Assembly: GCA_029007725.1 (NCBI GenBank)
Contig: JAQXIJ010000046.1
Coordinates: forward strand, 26,993-90,992
DNA from: Bacillota bacterium
GTDB lineage: Bacteria; Bacillota; Clostridia; UBA1381
Length of the DNA stretch: 64,000 nucleotides
Direction: 5' to 3'
Under the pieces are notes generated by a model that saw nothing but the letters and a program-made list of their open reading frames with translations, was not told the origin of the DNA and searched no databases. Shown one piece after another: positions 34,903 to 44,055 of the stretch; the stretch's first letter is position 1, and every line of letters starts with the position of its first letter. The position numbers and the translations under genes were made by a program.

Positions 34903-36171
34903 TTATTCAAAGGTTCTTACCACAAAAAAATTGCCGTCATTTCTTTCGGAAGTATAGCCCCAGTTGTTGTCTTCATCAAACTCACAGTCAAGATGAACAA
35001 AAAGCATATCTCCGTTATATTGGTTCACATATGCGTCGCTTTGAAGAACGCCATGCTTTTCCGTGCCGTCCGGAGAAGTGTAATCGAAGGCATAATCCGA
35101 ACTTTTATCCTTGCGGTTTGCCGTGAAACTGATGTTTATATCCTCGTCCGTGCCGGTAACCGCCAATGTTCCGGTCACGGTATCGCCGTCAACCGCTGTG
35201 ATGGTCAGAACTCTTTCACCGACTTTTGTGCATACGTCGTCTTTTGTGGTAATGATGTTGCTCTTGTATGTTCCTATTGCGGATTTTGAAATATTATTAT
35301 CGGCGCAACGATCATCTCTGGTTGTGATATTTTCCGGGTCAACAAAAGGAGCAACGACAACGGTGGAGTTTAAATCGAACAGCCTCATACTGCATGAAAT
35401 CTCAATAATATGGTCCTTCCCGTCCTTGTCCTTGCCTGTAAGAATTGCCTCTCCGGCAAAACTGTCTAAAAGTCCGTCTGCACTTTCAGAAGCCTTTCCG
35501 TTTAGCTCACTGCAATACAGATCATCCTTAATCTGCGGAAATCCCGATTTTTTGAGATCATACGAGTCGAGCAGACTGTACTTCATTGCTACGCTCGAAA
35601 GCGCGTTCACAAGCGCCGGGATCTGTGAATTTTCAAGGTTGCCGTAATACAGCTTGCCGCCATTTTCGGTATCCTTTACCTGAATAAAATGCTTCATATT
35701 GCTGATCATTGCGTCGGCAATGCGCTCAATATCCTTTGCTATATCCTCATCGAACGGGTCTTCCAATTCGATCTTACTGTCTTCCTCCTTGGCGAAATTA
35801 TACTGATAATACTTGCCATCGCCGTTGTCCTTATAAATTGTCTTCTCATTGTCATGGTAATTGTAGCTGCTTGTTTCCCCGTCTTGTGTATTGAACCTTT
35901 TGACGGTATTTTCTTCACGCTGATTCTTAAAATCAATTCTCATTTCTTCCGAACTGGACTCAATCAGCTTTCCGTCACACTTAATTTCAAGCGCTACATT
36001 TGCTGAAAAGCTGTCTATGTTTTTCGTAAGCACCTTTGTCGTATTTTTAAGCGCCTGCTTTGCATCGTTATAACCGTCGCCGATTATTACGTCTGCCAAT
36101 GCCACCGAGCTGAACAAAATCGTTCCGGCAACAAACAGACTTATGATTGATGTTTTTCTGTTTACCTTCAT
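34903..36171 (-). CDS. Exported protein of unknown function
   Basis: 422 residues with a clear signal peptide (TSIISLFVAGTILFSSVALA) cleaved near residue 27; no lipobox and no other membrane helix. The mature part has an N-terminal ~280-residue region of alternating charged beta-type segments (KQALKNTTKVLTKNIDSFSA, LEIKCDGKLIESSSEEMRID) and a C-terminal ~120-residue beta domain (RVLTITAVDGDTVTGTLAVT). I do not recognise a named family. It lies directly upstream of the ABC/two-component module on the same strand and could be part of envelope-stress sensing, but a hairpin separates them. ATG at 36171. Confidence 0.7.
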   Translation of the reverse strand: MKVNRKTSIISLFVAGTILFSSVALADVIIGDGYNDAKQALKNTTKVLTKNIDSFSANVALEIKCDGKLIESSSEEMRIDFKNQREENTVKRFNTQDGETSSYNYHDNEKTIYKDNGDGKYYQYNFAKEEDSKIELEDPFDEDIAKDIERIADAMISNMKHFIQVKDTENGGKLYYGNLENSQIPALVNALSSVAMKYSLLDSYDLKKSGFPQIKDDLYCSELNGKASESADGLLDSFAGEAILTGKDKDGKDHIIEISCSMRLFDLNSTVVVAPFVDPENITTRDDRCADNNISKSAIGTYKSNIITTKDDVCTKVGERVLTITAVDGDTVTGTLAVTGTDEDINISFTANRKDKSSDYAFDYTSPDGTEKHGVLQSDAYVNQYNGDMLFVHLDCEFDEDNNWGYTSERNDGNFFVVRTFE

Positions 36172-36409
36172 TTTATCCTATCCTTTCCGCCTATACCGGC
36201 ATAAATATTTTTTTGCGGCAGCTGAAAATCCTGCCACTCTTTGCGAATCCTGTATTTATAATAACCTTTCACTATTGAAAATAGCTAAACTAAATATTAA
36301 ATATTTCTTAAATATAATTAAAACTCTATTATGATTACAGATACAGTATAACACAGCGCTGTTTTGTTTACAAGAAAAAATATATTGGTCTTTTCCCGGA
36401 CAGCTTTGT

Positions 36410-36438
36410 TTGACAAATGCGGAAAATTAATGTATAAT
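36410..36438 (+). promoter_or_regulatory. Promoter of the DtxR/MntR-type regulator gene
   Basis: Perfect TTGACA (36410-36415), 17-bp spacer, perfect TATAAT (36433-36438), 24 bp before the ATG. Confidence 0.85.
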
Positions 36439-36461
36439 ATCAGCATACTGGGGGTACGGAT

Positions 36462-36836
36462 ATGAAAATTAAAGAATCTGCCGAGAACTATCTTGAGGCA
36501 ATATTAATGCTAAAAAACAAAAACGGCTATGTCCGCAGCATCGACATTGCGAACCACCTTAATTTCACAAAGCCAAGTGTGTCTGTGGCAATGAAATCCT
36601 TCCGTGAGGAGGGGTATGTTACGGTGGATTCCGCCGGTGAAATTTCGCTTACCGAAAAGGGGTTGGAAATTGCCGAAAAAATGTACGAACGCCACCGCCT
36701 TATCGCAAAGGGACTTATGGCTCTCGGTGTTGACGAGGCCACTGCGTACGAGGACAGCTGCAAAATTGAGCACGACCTCAGTGTTACTACCTTTGAAAAA
36801 ATCAAGGATCACCTTAAAAAGAACGGAATTATATAA
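36462..36836 (+). CDS. DtxR/MntR family metal-dependent regulator
   Basis: 124 residues: winged helix (residues ~5-65, YVRSIDIANHLNFTKPSVSV) and dimerisation/metal domain, without the SH3 domain of long DtxR proteins. Lining up with MntR and DtxR by eye: the first ligand (Asp8 in MntR, Met10 in DtxR) is Asn9; Glu12 is kept; His is in YERHRLI; the residue that is Glu99 in MntR and Cys102 in DtxR is Cys; the following E-H pair is kept (CKIEHDLS). The Cys points to a DtxR-like iron site. No metal transporter is adjacent. ATG at 36462 after GGGGG. Confidence 0.85.
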   Translation: MKIKESAENYLEAILMLKNKNGYVRSIDIANHLNFTKPSVSVAMKSFREEGYVTVDSAGEISLTEKGLEIAEKMYERHRLIAKGLMALGVDEATAYEDSCKIEHDLSVTTFEKIKDHLKKNGII

Positions 36837-36880
36837 AAAATTCACTGACCGTCTATAAAGTGACGAACAGTGAATTTTTT
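36835..36880. terminator. Bidirectional terminator
   Basis: AAAAAATTCACTG/CAGTGAATTTTTT arms around a 20-base loop, between convergent genes at 36462 (plus) and 36889 (minus). Confidence 0.8.
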
Positions 36881-36888
36881 GTACTTTT

Positions 36889-37263
36889 TTACTTTTCCCA
36901 GCCGGCATACAGTGTAAAGCTGTCTGTTGCCGTGTCATTCTGCATATCCCATTTATTTTTGCAATCCCGGTCAAGATACCATCCTGTAAAGTTCCATCCC
37001 TCTCTTACCGGCGGTTCCGGCTCGGGTATGGTTTCGCCATGCAAAACCTTTACGCTTTCTACATACGAACCGCCGTTTGTATCAAAGGTCACCGTGAAAC
37101 CATTATGATCTATCAGAAAAACCATGCAAATTATGAGCAGAGCAATTCCGGCTATAACCAGCATGTTTGCCGTTTTTACCGACATATTTACGTTGCGGTA
37201 CAATCCGCCCGGTTTTCTTTCTGGCAACTGTGGCATACCGCCGCTGTTTTCATTATCTCTCAC
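36889..37263 (-). CDS. Membrane protein with one InlB B-repeat
   Basis: 124 residues from GTG 37263, chosen because GGAGG lies 5 bases upstream. Cytoplasmic N-terminus (~35 residues, PQLPERKPGG), one membrane helix MLVIAGIALLIICMVFLI, then a single Listeria-Bacteroides (InlB B/Flg_new) repeat: FTVTFDTNGGSYVESVKV, PEPPVREGWNFTGWYLDRDC and FTLYAGWEK. A single repeat on a membrane stalk is short for this family, which usually carries several. Probably surface displayed; role unknown. Stands between the regulator and the mgl operon. Confidence 0.78.
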   Translation of the reverse strand: MRDNENSGGMPQLPERKPGGLYRNVNMSVKTANMLVIAGIALLIICMVFLIDHNGFTVTFDTNGGSYVESVKVLHGETIPEPEPPVREGWNFTGWYLDRDCKNKWDMQNDTATDSFTLYAGWEK

Positions 37264-37327
37264 AACAACCTCCGTCCTGCCGCACACAGCAGCGTTTTAT
37301 TTTTGCCTTTGATTAATTTATTATTTA

Positions 37328-38413
37328 CTATTTGCGTGCAAGATATTTGCGCATATCTATTGCGCAGGCAACAAGAATTATAACACCCTTTATGATATAC
37401 AGCATATTCGCCGAAACCGAAAGGAAGTTCAGTCCTACAAAGATAATCTGCAAAAGCAGAACACCGATAACGATTCCGCTGATTTTACCGGTACCGCCCA
37501 CAAAGGATACGCCGCCGATAACGCAGGCTGCAATGGCGTCACACTCATAGTTAAGTCCTGTATTTGCCGAACAGGAAGCAATACGCGCACCTTCGATAAA
37601 TCCGGTTATACCGTACATCATTCCGGCAAGAACAAAAACCGTTACAATTGTCCAGAACACATTGACGCCGGATACGTTTGCCGCTTCTTCATTTGATCCG
37701 ACTGCAAACATATTTTTGCCGAACTTTGTCTTGTTCCAGATAACCCACATAATTGCCGTAAGTATTATAGAATACAGCACATATTTCGGCACAGCAACGC
37801 CGCCTATCGTAAACAGCGTACCGCGCACAAAATTGGTATAGCTTGCGTCAAGACCTGAAAGAGTCTGACCATTGTTTGTACCAATCATAAGATACATAAG
37901 CACTGCACCGAACACGATAAGCTGTGTCGACAGCGTAACAATGAACGGGTGAAGCTTGAACTTTGCAACGAATAATCCGTTTATAAATCCGATAAGCGCT
38001 CCTACTGCCAAAAGTATAAGCAAAACATACACAAGCGGCATAACGCCGAGATTTGGGAACATTTTATTTGCATACCCCGGCATCTGTAAAAGTGAAGCCG
38101 CGATACAGGCGGTAAGTCCAACGCAGCGTCCGGCAGAAATGTCGGTACCCGTAAGCACGATAGCTCCTCCGATTCCCAGTGCTATGGGAAGCTTTGCCGC
38201 TGTAAGAGAAACTATGTTTATAACCGATGACAGCGACAAAAAGGCCGGCACCTTGATTGCAATCAGTATTACCGCAATCACAATTACTATATACATAGCG
38301 TTGTTAAGCAGCACATCGGCGATTGCAGACCGTTTTTCTGACGGAGATTTTTCTTTAAATTCAGCAATTCTGCCCGAAATGCCTTTTCTTTTTATTACAT
38401 TAATTTCAGACAT
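37328..38413 (-). CDS. mglC: Galactose/methyl galactoside ABC transporter permease
   Basis: 361 residues, about ten membrane helices, BPD_transp_2 family. Seen: IALGIGGAIVLTGTDISAGR, VALIGFINGLFVAKFKLHPF in two parts (LIGFINGLFVAKF, LHPFIVTLST), VGSNEEAANVSGVNV (the conserved cytoplasmic loop), and CVIGGVSFVGGTGKISG. Start ATG 38413 (MSEINVIKRKG) chosen because AGGAGG is about 9 bases upstream. Last gene of mglBAC. Sugar assignment follows from MglB. Confidence 0.92.
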   Translation of the reverse strand: MSEINVIKRKGISGRIAEFKEKSPSEKRSAIADVLLNNAMYIVIVIAVILIAIKVPAFLSLSSVINIVSLTAAKLPIALGIGGAIVLTGTDISAGRCVGLTACIAASLLQMPGYANKMFPNLGVMPLVYVLLILLAVGALIGFINGLFVAKFKLHPFIVTLSTQLIVFGAVLMYLMIGTNNGQTLSGLDASYTNFVRGTLFTIGGVAVPKYVLYSIILTAIMWVIWNKTKFGKNMFAVGSNEEAANVSGVNVFWTIVTVFVLAGMMYGITGFIEGARIASCSANTGLNYECDAIAACVIGGVSFVGGTGKISGIVIGVLLLQIIFVGLNFLSVSANMLYIIKGVIILVACAIDMRKYLARK

Positions 38414-38426
38414 ATTCATTTTCCTC

Positions 38427-39968
38427 CTATACGTATTTGGCTGCAAGCGCCATAATTTCTTCCTGGTTTGTCTTTGCCGCGTCAACCTCTCCGGCCAGTT
38501 TGCCACCCGACATGACCAAAATTCTGTCACAAACACCGAGCAGCTCGGGCATCTCGGACGAAACCATGATTACCGTCTTGCCTTTTTTGGCAAGATCCAG
38601 AATCAGCTGATAAATTTCGTACTTTGCACCAACGTCTATTCCGCGCGTTGGCTCGTCCAGAAGTAACACTGTAGGATCTGTCAGAAGCCAGCGCCCAAGT
38701 ATAACCTTTTGCTGGTTACCTCCCGAAAGCGTTCTGATTTTCGTTTCCTGATCCGGTGTTTTTACGCGCATCGATTTTATGCACCAATCGGTGCTTTCTT
38801 TCATTTTTTTCTTCCTCAAAAGCGGTCCTGTTTGATATTTGTCAAGACTGGAAATAGTCGTATTTTCCCTGATATTCAAAATCCCAAATATTCCGGTTGC
38901 GCGGCGCTCTTCGGTCAGAAGCGCAAATCCGTTTTTTATCGACTCTCTCGAATTACGGTTTTTAATAGGTTTTCCGTCCAGCTTAATTGCACCGCTGCGC
39001 CTTGTCGCAACGCCAAACAGGTTTTCCAAAAGCTCTGTTCTGCCCGATCCGTCAAGACCGGCAATACCCAAAATTTCGCCACGGCGCGCCTTGAATGAAA
39101 CATCGTTAAGCTTTGAATATTCTGCCGTCATTCCGTCAACTTCAAGCAAAACGTCACCGATTTTATTGTCTTTCGGCGGATAACGATTGGTAAGCTCTCT
39201 GCCAACCATTAGCTTTATAATTTCGTTCATGGTAAGCTCTGCGGCAGGCTTTGTAGCTATCCATTTTCCGTCACGCATAATCGTGACATCGTCCGAAATC
39301 CGCAGAATTTCCTCCATTTTATGGGAAATGTAGATAATTCCGCAGCCACGGTCACGAAGCATATTTATAATTCGGAAAAGGTGTTCAACCTCCTCCTCGG
39401 TCAGCGATGATGTGGGTTCGTCAAACACAATTACCTTTGAATTGTACGAAACTGCCTTTGCTATTTCCACCATCTGCCTTTGCGAAACCGGCATGGTGCT
39501 CATAACAGTTTTCGGGTTTACATCTATGCCGAGCTCGTCAAAAACCGCCTTTGTAGCCTCATACATCTTCTTTTCGCTGGTAAAAGGCAGGTGATCCCAA
39601 ATTTTAGGAAAACGCCCAAGCCACATATTGTCCATTACATTGCGCTTAAGGGCCTGATTCAGCTCCTGATGCACCATTGCGACACCGTTTTCAAGGGCCT
39701 CCTTTGAATTTTTAAAGTTAATTTCACGTCCCTCAAAAAAAATCTTTCCGCCGTCCTTACTGTACACGCCGAACAGACATTTCATCAGGGTAGATTTGCC
39801 GGCACCGTTTTCACCCATAAGTGCGTGAACCGTTCCCGCTCTGACCGTCAAAGAAACGCCGTCCAGTGCCTTTACTCCCGGAAAAACCTTATCTATGTTT
39901 TCCATACGTAAAAGCGCAGGCTTATTTTCAGGCGTTTCATTAACTTTTTTGATTTGTTTATCCTCCAT
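38427..39968 (-). CDS. mglA: Galactose/methyl galactoside ABC transporter ATP-binding protein
   Basis: 513 residues with two tandem ABC domains, as in MglA/RbsA. First half: Walker [42 protein letters not shown]. Second half: [15 protein letters not shown] (degenerate Walker A, normal for the family), [30 protein letters not shown]. Start ATG 39968 with AGGAGG 9 bases upstream. 14 bp before mglC. Confidence 0.95.
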   Translation of the reverse strand: MEDKQIKKVNETPENKPALLRMENIDKVFPGVKALDGVSLTVRAGTVHALMGENGAGKSTLMKCLFGVYSKDGGKIFFEGREINFKNSKEALENGVAMVHQELNQALKRNVMDNMWLGRFPKIWDHLPFTSEKKMYEATKAVFDELGIDVNPKTVMSTMPVSQRQMVEIAKAVSYNSKVIVFDEPTSSLTEEEVEHLFRIINMLRDRGCGIIYISHKMEEILRISDDVTIMRDGKWIATKPAAELTMNEIIKLMVGRELTNRYPPKDNKIGDVLLEVDGMTAEYSKLNDVSFKARRGEILGIAGLDGSGRTELLENLFGVATRRSGAIKLDGKPIKNRNSRESIKNGFALLTEERRATGIFGILNIRENTTISSLDKYQTGPLLRKKKMKESTDWCIKSMRVKTPDQETKIRTLSGGNQQKVILGRWLLTDPTVLLLDEPTRGIDVGAKYEIYQLILDLAKKGKTVIMVSSEMPELLGVCDRILVMSGGKLAGEVDAAKTNQEEIMALAAKYV

Positions 39969-40039
39969 ACAAAACACCTCCTGTCGGATAGTCCGAAACA
40001 GCCGCGCGTGACTTGCGCGGCTGATTTCTCTCAGTTTTC

Positions 40040-41107
40040 TTATTTAGCGGTATATGCGGAATACGGAATGTTTACACGCCATGTACCTACGACTTCTTCT
40101 GTGTCTATACCGTCAAATTTATTCTTTCCGCCCAAGAAATTGTTCATGATTGTTGTAATTGAGCTTGCCATACCCTCGGCATCCTGCTTGATTGTACCGA
40201 TCATAGTACCCTTTTCAATAGCTGACCTTGCAGCATCGGTTGCGTCTACGCCGAATACCGGAATGATAGTTTTGCCGTCCGTGTTATAGCCTGCGCTTTG
40301 TAGTGCCGAAACAGCGCCCAGAGCCATTTCGTCATTATTTGCAATGACAAGCTCTACCATGTTGTTGTTAGCCTGGCTGTATTGAGCAAGAATTGTGCTC
40401 ATGTAATTCGTAGCAGCGGCAGATGACCACTGACCGTCCTGGTCAACAAGGTATTTGTTACTGTTTGAAGCGTCATAGAACTCGAGCTCCGGCTTTCCGG
40501 CAGCCTTTAAAACCTCGTTACAATCATCAACACCATACTGTGTACGTGCAATAGCCTCCATGTTTCCTTCCTGACCTTTGAACATGACATAGCTGATTTT
40601 TCCGTCACCGTTTAAGTCAACCTTATCATAGTTTTCAACAAGATATTCTCCTATCATTTTGCCTTGCATATGACCTGCCATTTCATAGTCTGTTCCTACA
40701 AACGCACATTTATCATAGCTGCTTATAACCGACTCCTCAACAGAACGGTTAAAGAACACCAGCGGAATATCCGCAGCCTTTGCAAGGTTTACAATGTTCT
40801 GCGCAGCATCATTTGAACCTGTGTCAACAACGTTTACGATAAGCATTGACGAACCCTTTGAAATAGCTGTCTGTATCTGTTCGGTCTGTGTTGTCTGGTT
40901 GCCGTTTGCGTCATAATCATTGAAGTTTACTCCGGCATCCTTCAGAATTTTATCCATAGCCGAACGCACGCTCGAAATGTAGGTGTCGCTGTAGGTGTAG
41001 TAAAATACCGAAACCTCACCTTTTTTTTCTTCGCCGCTTTTTGCACCGCAGCCCGCAAGCCCGAGCAGCATTGCAGCTGACAAAAGAACAGAAATAATTT
41101 TTTTCAT
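40040..41107 (-). CDS. mglB: D-galactose/methyl galactoside-binding lipoprotein
   Basis: 355 residues. Lipoprotein signal with lipobox LAGCGAK (Cys ~20). Type I periplasmic-binding fold. Matches E. coli MglB in key places: [35 protein letters not shown], the calcium loop [31 protein letters not shown] and [15 protein letters not shown]. The DxNxDG calcium loop is diagnostic for galactose/glucose-binding proteins. First gene of mglBAC, with a weak -35 promoter upstream that fits activator control. Confidence 0.95.
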   Translation of the reverse strand: MKKIISVLLSAAMLLGLAGCGAKSGEEKKGEVSVFYYTYSDTYISSVRSAMDKILKDAGVNFNDYDANGNQTTQTEQIQTAISKGSSMLIVNVVDTGSNDAAQNIVNLAKAADIPLVFFNRSVEESVISSYDKCAFVGTDYEMAGHMQGKMIGEYLVENYDKVDLNGDGKISYVMFKGQEGNMEAIARTQYGVDDCNEVLKAAGKPELEFYDASNSNKYLVDQDGQWSSAAATNYMSTILAQYSQANNNMVELVIANNDEMALGAVSALQSAGYNTDGKTIIPVFGVDATDAARSAIEKGTMIGTIKQDAEGMASSITTIMNNFLGGKNKFDGIDTEEVVGTWRVNIPYSAYTAK

Positions 41108-41157
41108 TTTGTTTCCTCCTTTAAAAACATTTTTGCGTTTTTCGCTTTGATGGCTTT

Positions 41158-41186
41158 ATTATATCGAAGTTCTTCTGTAGAATAAA
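41158..41186 (-). promoter_or_regulatory. mglBAC promoter with weak -35
   Basis: Minus strand perfect TATAAT (41163-41158), 17-bp spacer, poor -35 TTTATT (41186-41181). A weak -35 is what an activator-dependent promoter shows; the AraC-type regulator upstream is the obvious candidate. No clear direct repeat was identified. Confidence 0.5.
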
Positions 41187-41322
41187 TAGATTTTTTTATT
41201 CATTTTGTATAATTTTCAACTGTATTATCAAAAATATATGGCATTTTTGACAGTACCACACCAATATTTTTGTAAAAACGGCAATTAACAACGCATAATT
41301 CGCCGCGGCAAATTCCATGCGC

Positions 41323-41357
41323 AAAAAAAGCAGCGTACTTTGTACACCGCTTTTTAC
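41323..41357 (-). terminator. Terminator between the sensing genes and mglB
   Basis: 14-bp stem AAAAAGCGGTGTAC/GTACGCTGCTTTTT with two G-U pairs, 3-base loop and T7 tail, 13 bp after the stop of the gene at 41370. It splits sensor and transporter into two transcripts. Confidence 0.9.
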
Positions 41358-41369
41358 ACTCCTCCGATT

Positions 41370-42332
41370 TTATTCAAACGGAAACAACAGCTTCTGACTG
41401 GACTCGTCGAACATATTGTCCTTTGTGATAACTCTTGTTTCGGTAACGATATTTTCGGAAGTGCTTTTGCCGCTTATCAGCTTTGCGGCGCTCTCCACGC
41501 CAATATAGCCCATCGAAAACGGATTCTGCACAACAAGCGCGTCCATTTCGCCGGTTTCAAGCATGGCAATCGACACAACATTTGTATCAAATCCTATCGC
41601 ACGCACCTTTCCTGAAAGTTCCATTTGACGTACAGCATAGCCCACTCCAAGCGTCGTCCATTCATTAAATCCGACTATAATGTTGATTTCGGGGTGATTT
41701 CTGAGCATAGTCACTGCACCCGTCGTAGCGCTGCCCGTGTTTGAGCTTACATTGACTGTATCGACTATTTCGGCATTTGGCACAGCCTGTATATATTCTC
41801 TGAAACCCTGCTCGCGCCGTCTGACATTATAGCTGTTTTTGTCGATATTCACAATGCCTATATACTTCTTTTCATCATCCTTAAAGCTGCTTACCGCAGC
41901 CATCGCCGCCGTTTTCCCGGCATCGGAGTTGTCGGTACCGACAACGGCATTTATTTTGGTACTGTCCACTGCGCTGTCCATAATCACAATTTTTATACCC
42001 GAATCATGTGCCTTAGAAACGGCATCCGCCGACTTTTTGTAATCTATCGCGGACAAAACAATGGCATCAGCGCCATTTTCAGCCGCCCTGCGAATCATCA
42101 TGTTTTGTGTTATATAGTCCTCTTCGCTTTCCGGTCCCTCAAAAGTCACATCAATGTTGTGCTCGGTTGCCGCAGCATTCACACCCTTTTCTACATTGTG
42201 CCAGAATGTAGATGTTGTCGATTTGGTTATCACCGCAATTTTCTTTTTTTCTTCTGGCATACCCTTCATACAGGAAGAAAGCATCGGCAGCAAAAGCATA
42301 GCCGCTGCAGCGGCAAAAAATTTACGCTTCAT
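41370..42332 (-). CDS. Solitary sugar-binding lipoprotein, probable sensing partner of the YesM kinase
   Basis: 320 residues. Lipobox MLSSCMKG after a short signal. Type I periplasmic-binding (Peripla_BP_4) fold: IAVITKSTTSTFWHNVEKGV, GADAIVLSAIDYK, VIMDSAVDSTKINAVVGTDN, IIVGFNEWTTLGVGYAV, RAIGFDTNVVSIAMLETGEM. It has no permease or ATPase of its own and is translationally coupled to the kinase gene (11-bp overlap). Clostridial XylFII-LytS-YesN systems use such a protein to present sugar to the kinase; I infer the same here. An alternative is a second binding protein for MglAC. Confidence 0.85.
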   Translation of the reverse strand: MKRKFFAAAAAMLLLPMLSSCMKGMPEEKKKIAVITKSTTSTFWHNVEKGVNAAATEHNIDVTFEGPESEEDYITQNMMIRRAAENGADAIVLSAIDYKKSADAVSKAHDSGIKIVIMDSAVDSTKINAVVGTDNSDAGKTAAMAAVSSFKDDEKKYIGIVNIDKNSYNVRRREQGFREYIQAVPNAEIVDTVNVSSNTGSATTGAVTMLRNHPEINIIVGFNEWTTLGVGYAVRQMELSGKVRAIGFDTNVVSIAMLETGEMDALVVQNPFSMGYIGVESAAKLISGKSTSENIVTETRVITKDNMFDESSQKLLFPFE

Positions 42333-44055
42333 TTTCGGGCTCCTTTCTTATCTGCGGCAGATGCAGCGTCACCTTTGTTCCCTCGTCCGGCTCGCTTTCT
42401 ATACTCAGTCCGTACTCCTCGCCGAAATACATTTTAATACGGTCATTCACATTTTTGACACCAATGCCGCCCGAGTCGCTGCGTTCCTTTTGCAGAATGT
42501 TTCTGCATTGCTCCTCGGTCATTCCAATGCCATTATCCTTTACATCAATAAAAATATCGTCATTTTCGCCAGCACGGACAGTTATATCTATGCTGCCTTC
42601 GTCCACCATGCGGTCAATTCCGTGATATATTGCATTCTCGATAAGTGGCTGAACAGTAATTTTGTTGCACAAGCAGTCCTCAACACTCTTGTCTACACTG
42701 AATTTATAGGTAAACTGATTTTTGTAGCGAAAGCTTTGTATAACAAGGTAGCTTTCAGCGTGCTTCAGCTCGTCTTCTATAGAAATCAGCTCATGACCGC
42801 GGCTTATGCTGATTCTGAACAGCTTTGCGAGTGCTCCGACCATTTTTACCGCGTCATCGGTTTTGCCGCGCTCGCACATCCACTGTATCGAATCCAGCGT
42901 ATTATACAAAAAATGCGGATTTATCTGCGCCTGAAGCGCCTTGAGCTCAGTTTTGCGCAAAACGATTTCTTCTCTGCGCACCTTTTCCATCAGCTCTTGA
43001 ATCATGCCGACCATGTGTGAAAATGTCGCCGAAAGAATTTTAAGCTCGCGCACCTTTTCAGGCTCCGGCCGATAGCTGAAACTGTCCGCCTCTTTTTCAA
43101 AAGTCTGCATTGCCGAAACAAGCCTTTTAACCGGCTTTGTCACAATTTGCGAATAGAGTTGGATTGCCGCCGCCGCGGCAGCAACACAAAACACAAATGC
43201 ATACAAAATTCCAGCAAACACCTTTTTCATACGACCTGAAACAAGGTCTGAGATATTGCTTACTCCCACAACGCTCCAGCTGCTGCCCGATAAGGGCTTC
43301 ACGGTTCGGATAACGTTTTTTTCAAAATGCACGCCTTCGCCGCTTTTAAGCAATTCTTCGGTATTTTCGGACTTTATTCCGGAAAAAATCATCTGCTGCT
43401 GCGGATGATAGATGATTTTTCCGTCACTGTCCGCAATGTAACAGTATCCCTGATTAGCAATTCCTACGCTGTCGATATAGTTTGCAATATGTGAAAATTC
43501 AAAATCCATTGCTTCGTACACCTCACCGCCCAATGCCGGCCGATATACGCGCCTAGCAATTGTTACTACCCAAGGATACTGCTCCTTAAACAATGTCTGA
43601 ACGTGCGGCGGCATCACAGCAAAATCCTCTGCTGCATCAAAAATTTCCTTATCAAAGGACAGATTTTCACACGGCTCTTTCTTAATCTCACCGTCGCCTC
43701 CGCCGTACATTAGAATTCTGCCGTCTGCGTCATATACAACAATTGCATTTATGTCGTTTTCAAATCGTGCTGCGACCGAAATACTTTTTTTTGCATCCTC
43801 GACACTTACGCTCCGATAAATCTCGTCCGAAATATTCGTAAGACGCTTCTTCAGGTCATCAAGGTAGTTTTCTACCTCAACTGCGGTCTGAGTTACTGCC
43901 TGCTGAGAGCTTGTCGCCGCGTCCTGGCGCAAGCCTCGGTTAAACACCGCATTAAAAATCAGCATACAGATTATTACAGAAGCAGCAGCAGAAATTCCTA
44001 TTGCCATGACGGTTATCGTCGAAAGCCGCATACCGCCGTATAAGCGCTTTTTCAT
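42322..44055 (-). CDS. YesM-type sensor histidine kinase
   Basis: 577 residues from ATG 44055, which overlaps the regulator stop (ATGA) and has GGGAGGAG upstream. Membrane helix ~10-32, large extracellular Cache-like domain (~33-280), second helix (~283-305), HAMP, then His_kinase domain with the phospho-His in LQAQINPHFLYNTLDSIQWM, and HATPase with QPLIENAIYHGID and DVKDNGIGMTEEQ. Family senses carbohydrates directly or through a binding protein. Encoded between its regulator and the solitary binding lipoprotein. Confidence 0.93.
   Translation of the reverse strand: MKKRLYGGMRLSTITVMAIGISAAASVIICMLIFNAVFNRGLRQDAATSSQQAVTQTAVEVENYLDDLKKRLTNISDEIYRSVSVEDAKKSISVAARFENDINAIVVYDADGRILMYGGGDGEIKKEPCENLSFDKEIFDAAEDFAVMPPHVQTLFKEQYPWVVTIARRVYRPALGGEVYEAMDFEFSHIANYIDSVGIANQGYCYIADSDGKIIYHPQQQMIFSGIKSENTEELLKSGEGVHFEKNVIRTVKPLSGSSWSVVGVSNISDLVSGRMKKVFAGILYAFVFCVAAAAAAIQLYSQIVTKPVKRLVSAMQTFEKEADSFSYRPEPEKVRELKILSATFSHMVGMIQELMEKVRREEIVLRKTELKALQAQINPHFLYNTLDSIQWMCERGKTDDAVKMVGALAKLFRISISRGHELISIEDELKHAESYLVIQSFRYKNQFTYKFSVDKSVEDCLCNKITVQPLIENAIYHGIDRMVDEGSIDITVRAGENDDIFIDVKDNGIGMTEEQCRNILQKERSDSGGIGVKNVNDRIKMYFGEEYGLSIESEPDEGTKVTLHLPQIRKEPENEA

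Noticed and set aside
42154..43020. 288-codon plus-strand frame opposite the YesM kinase
   Set aside because: Shadow frame; the minus strand carries all kinase motifs.
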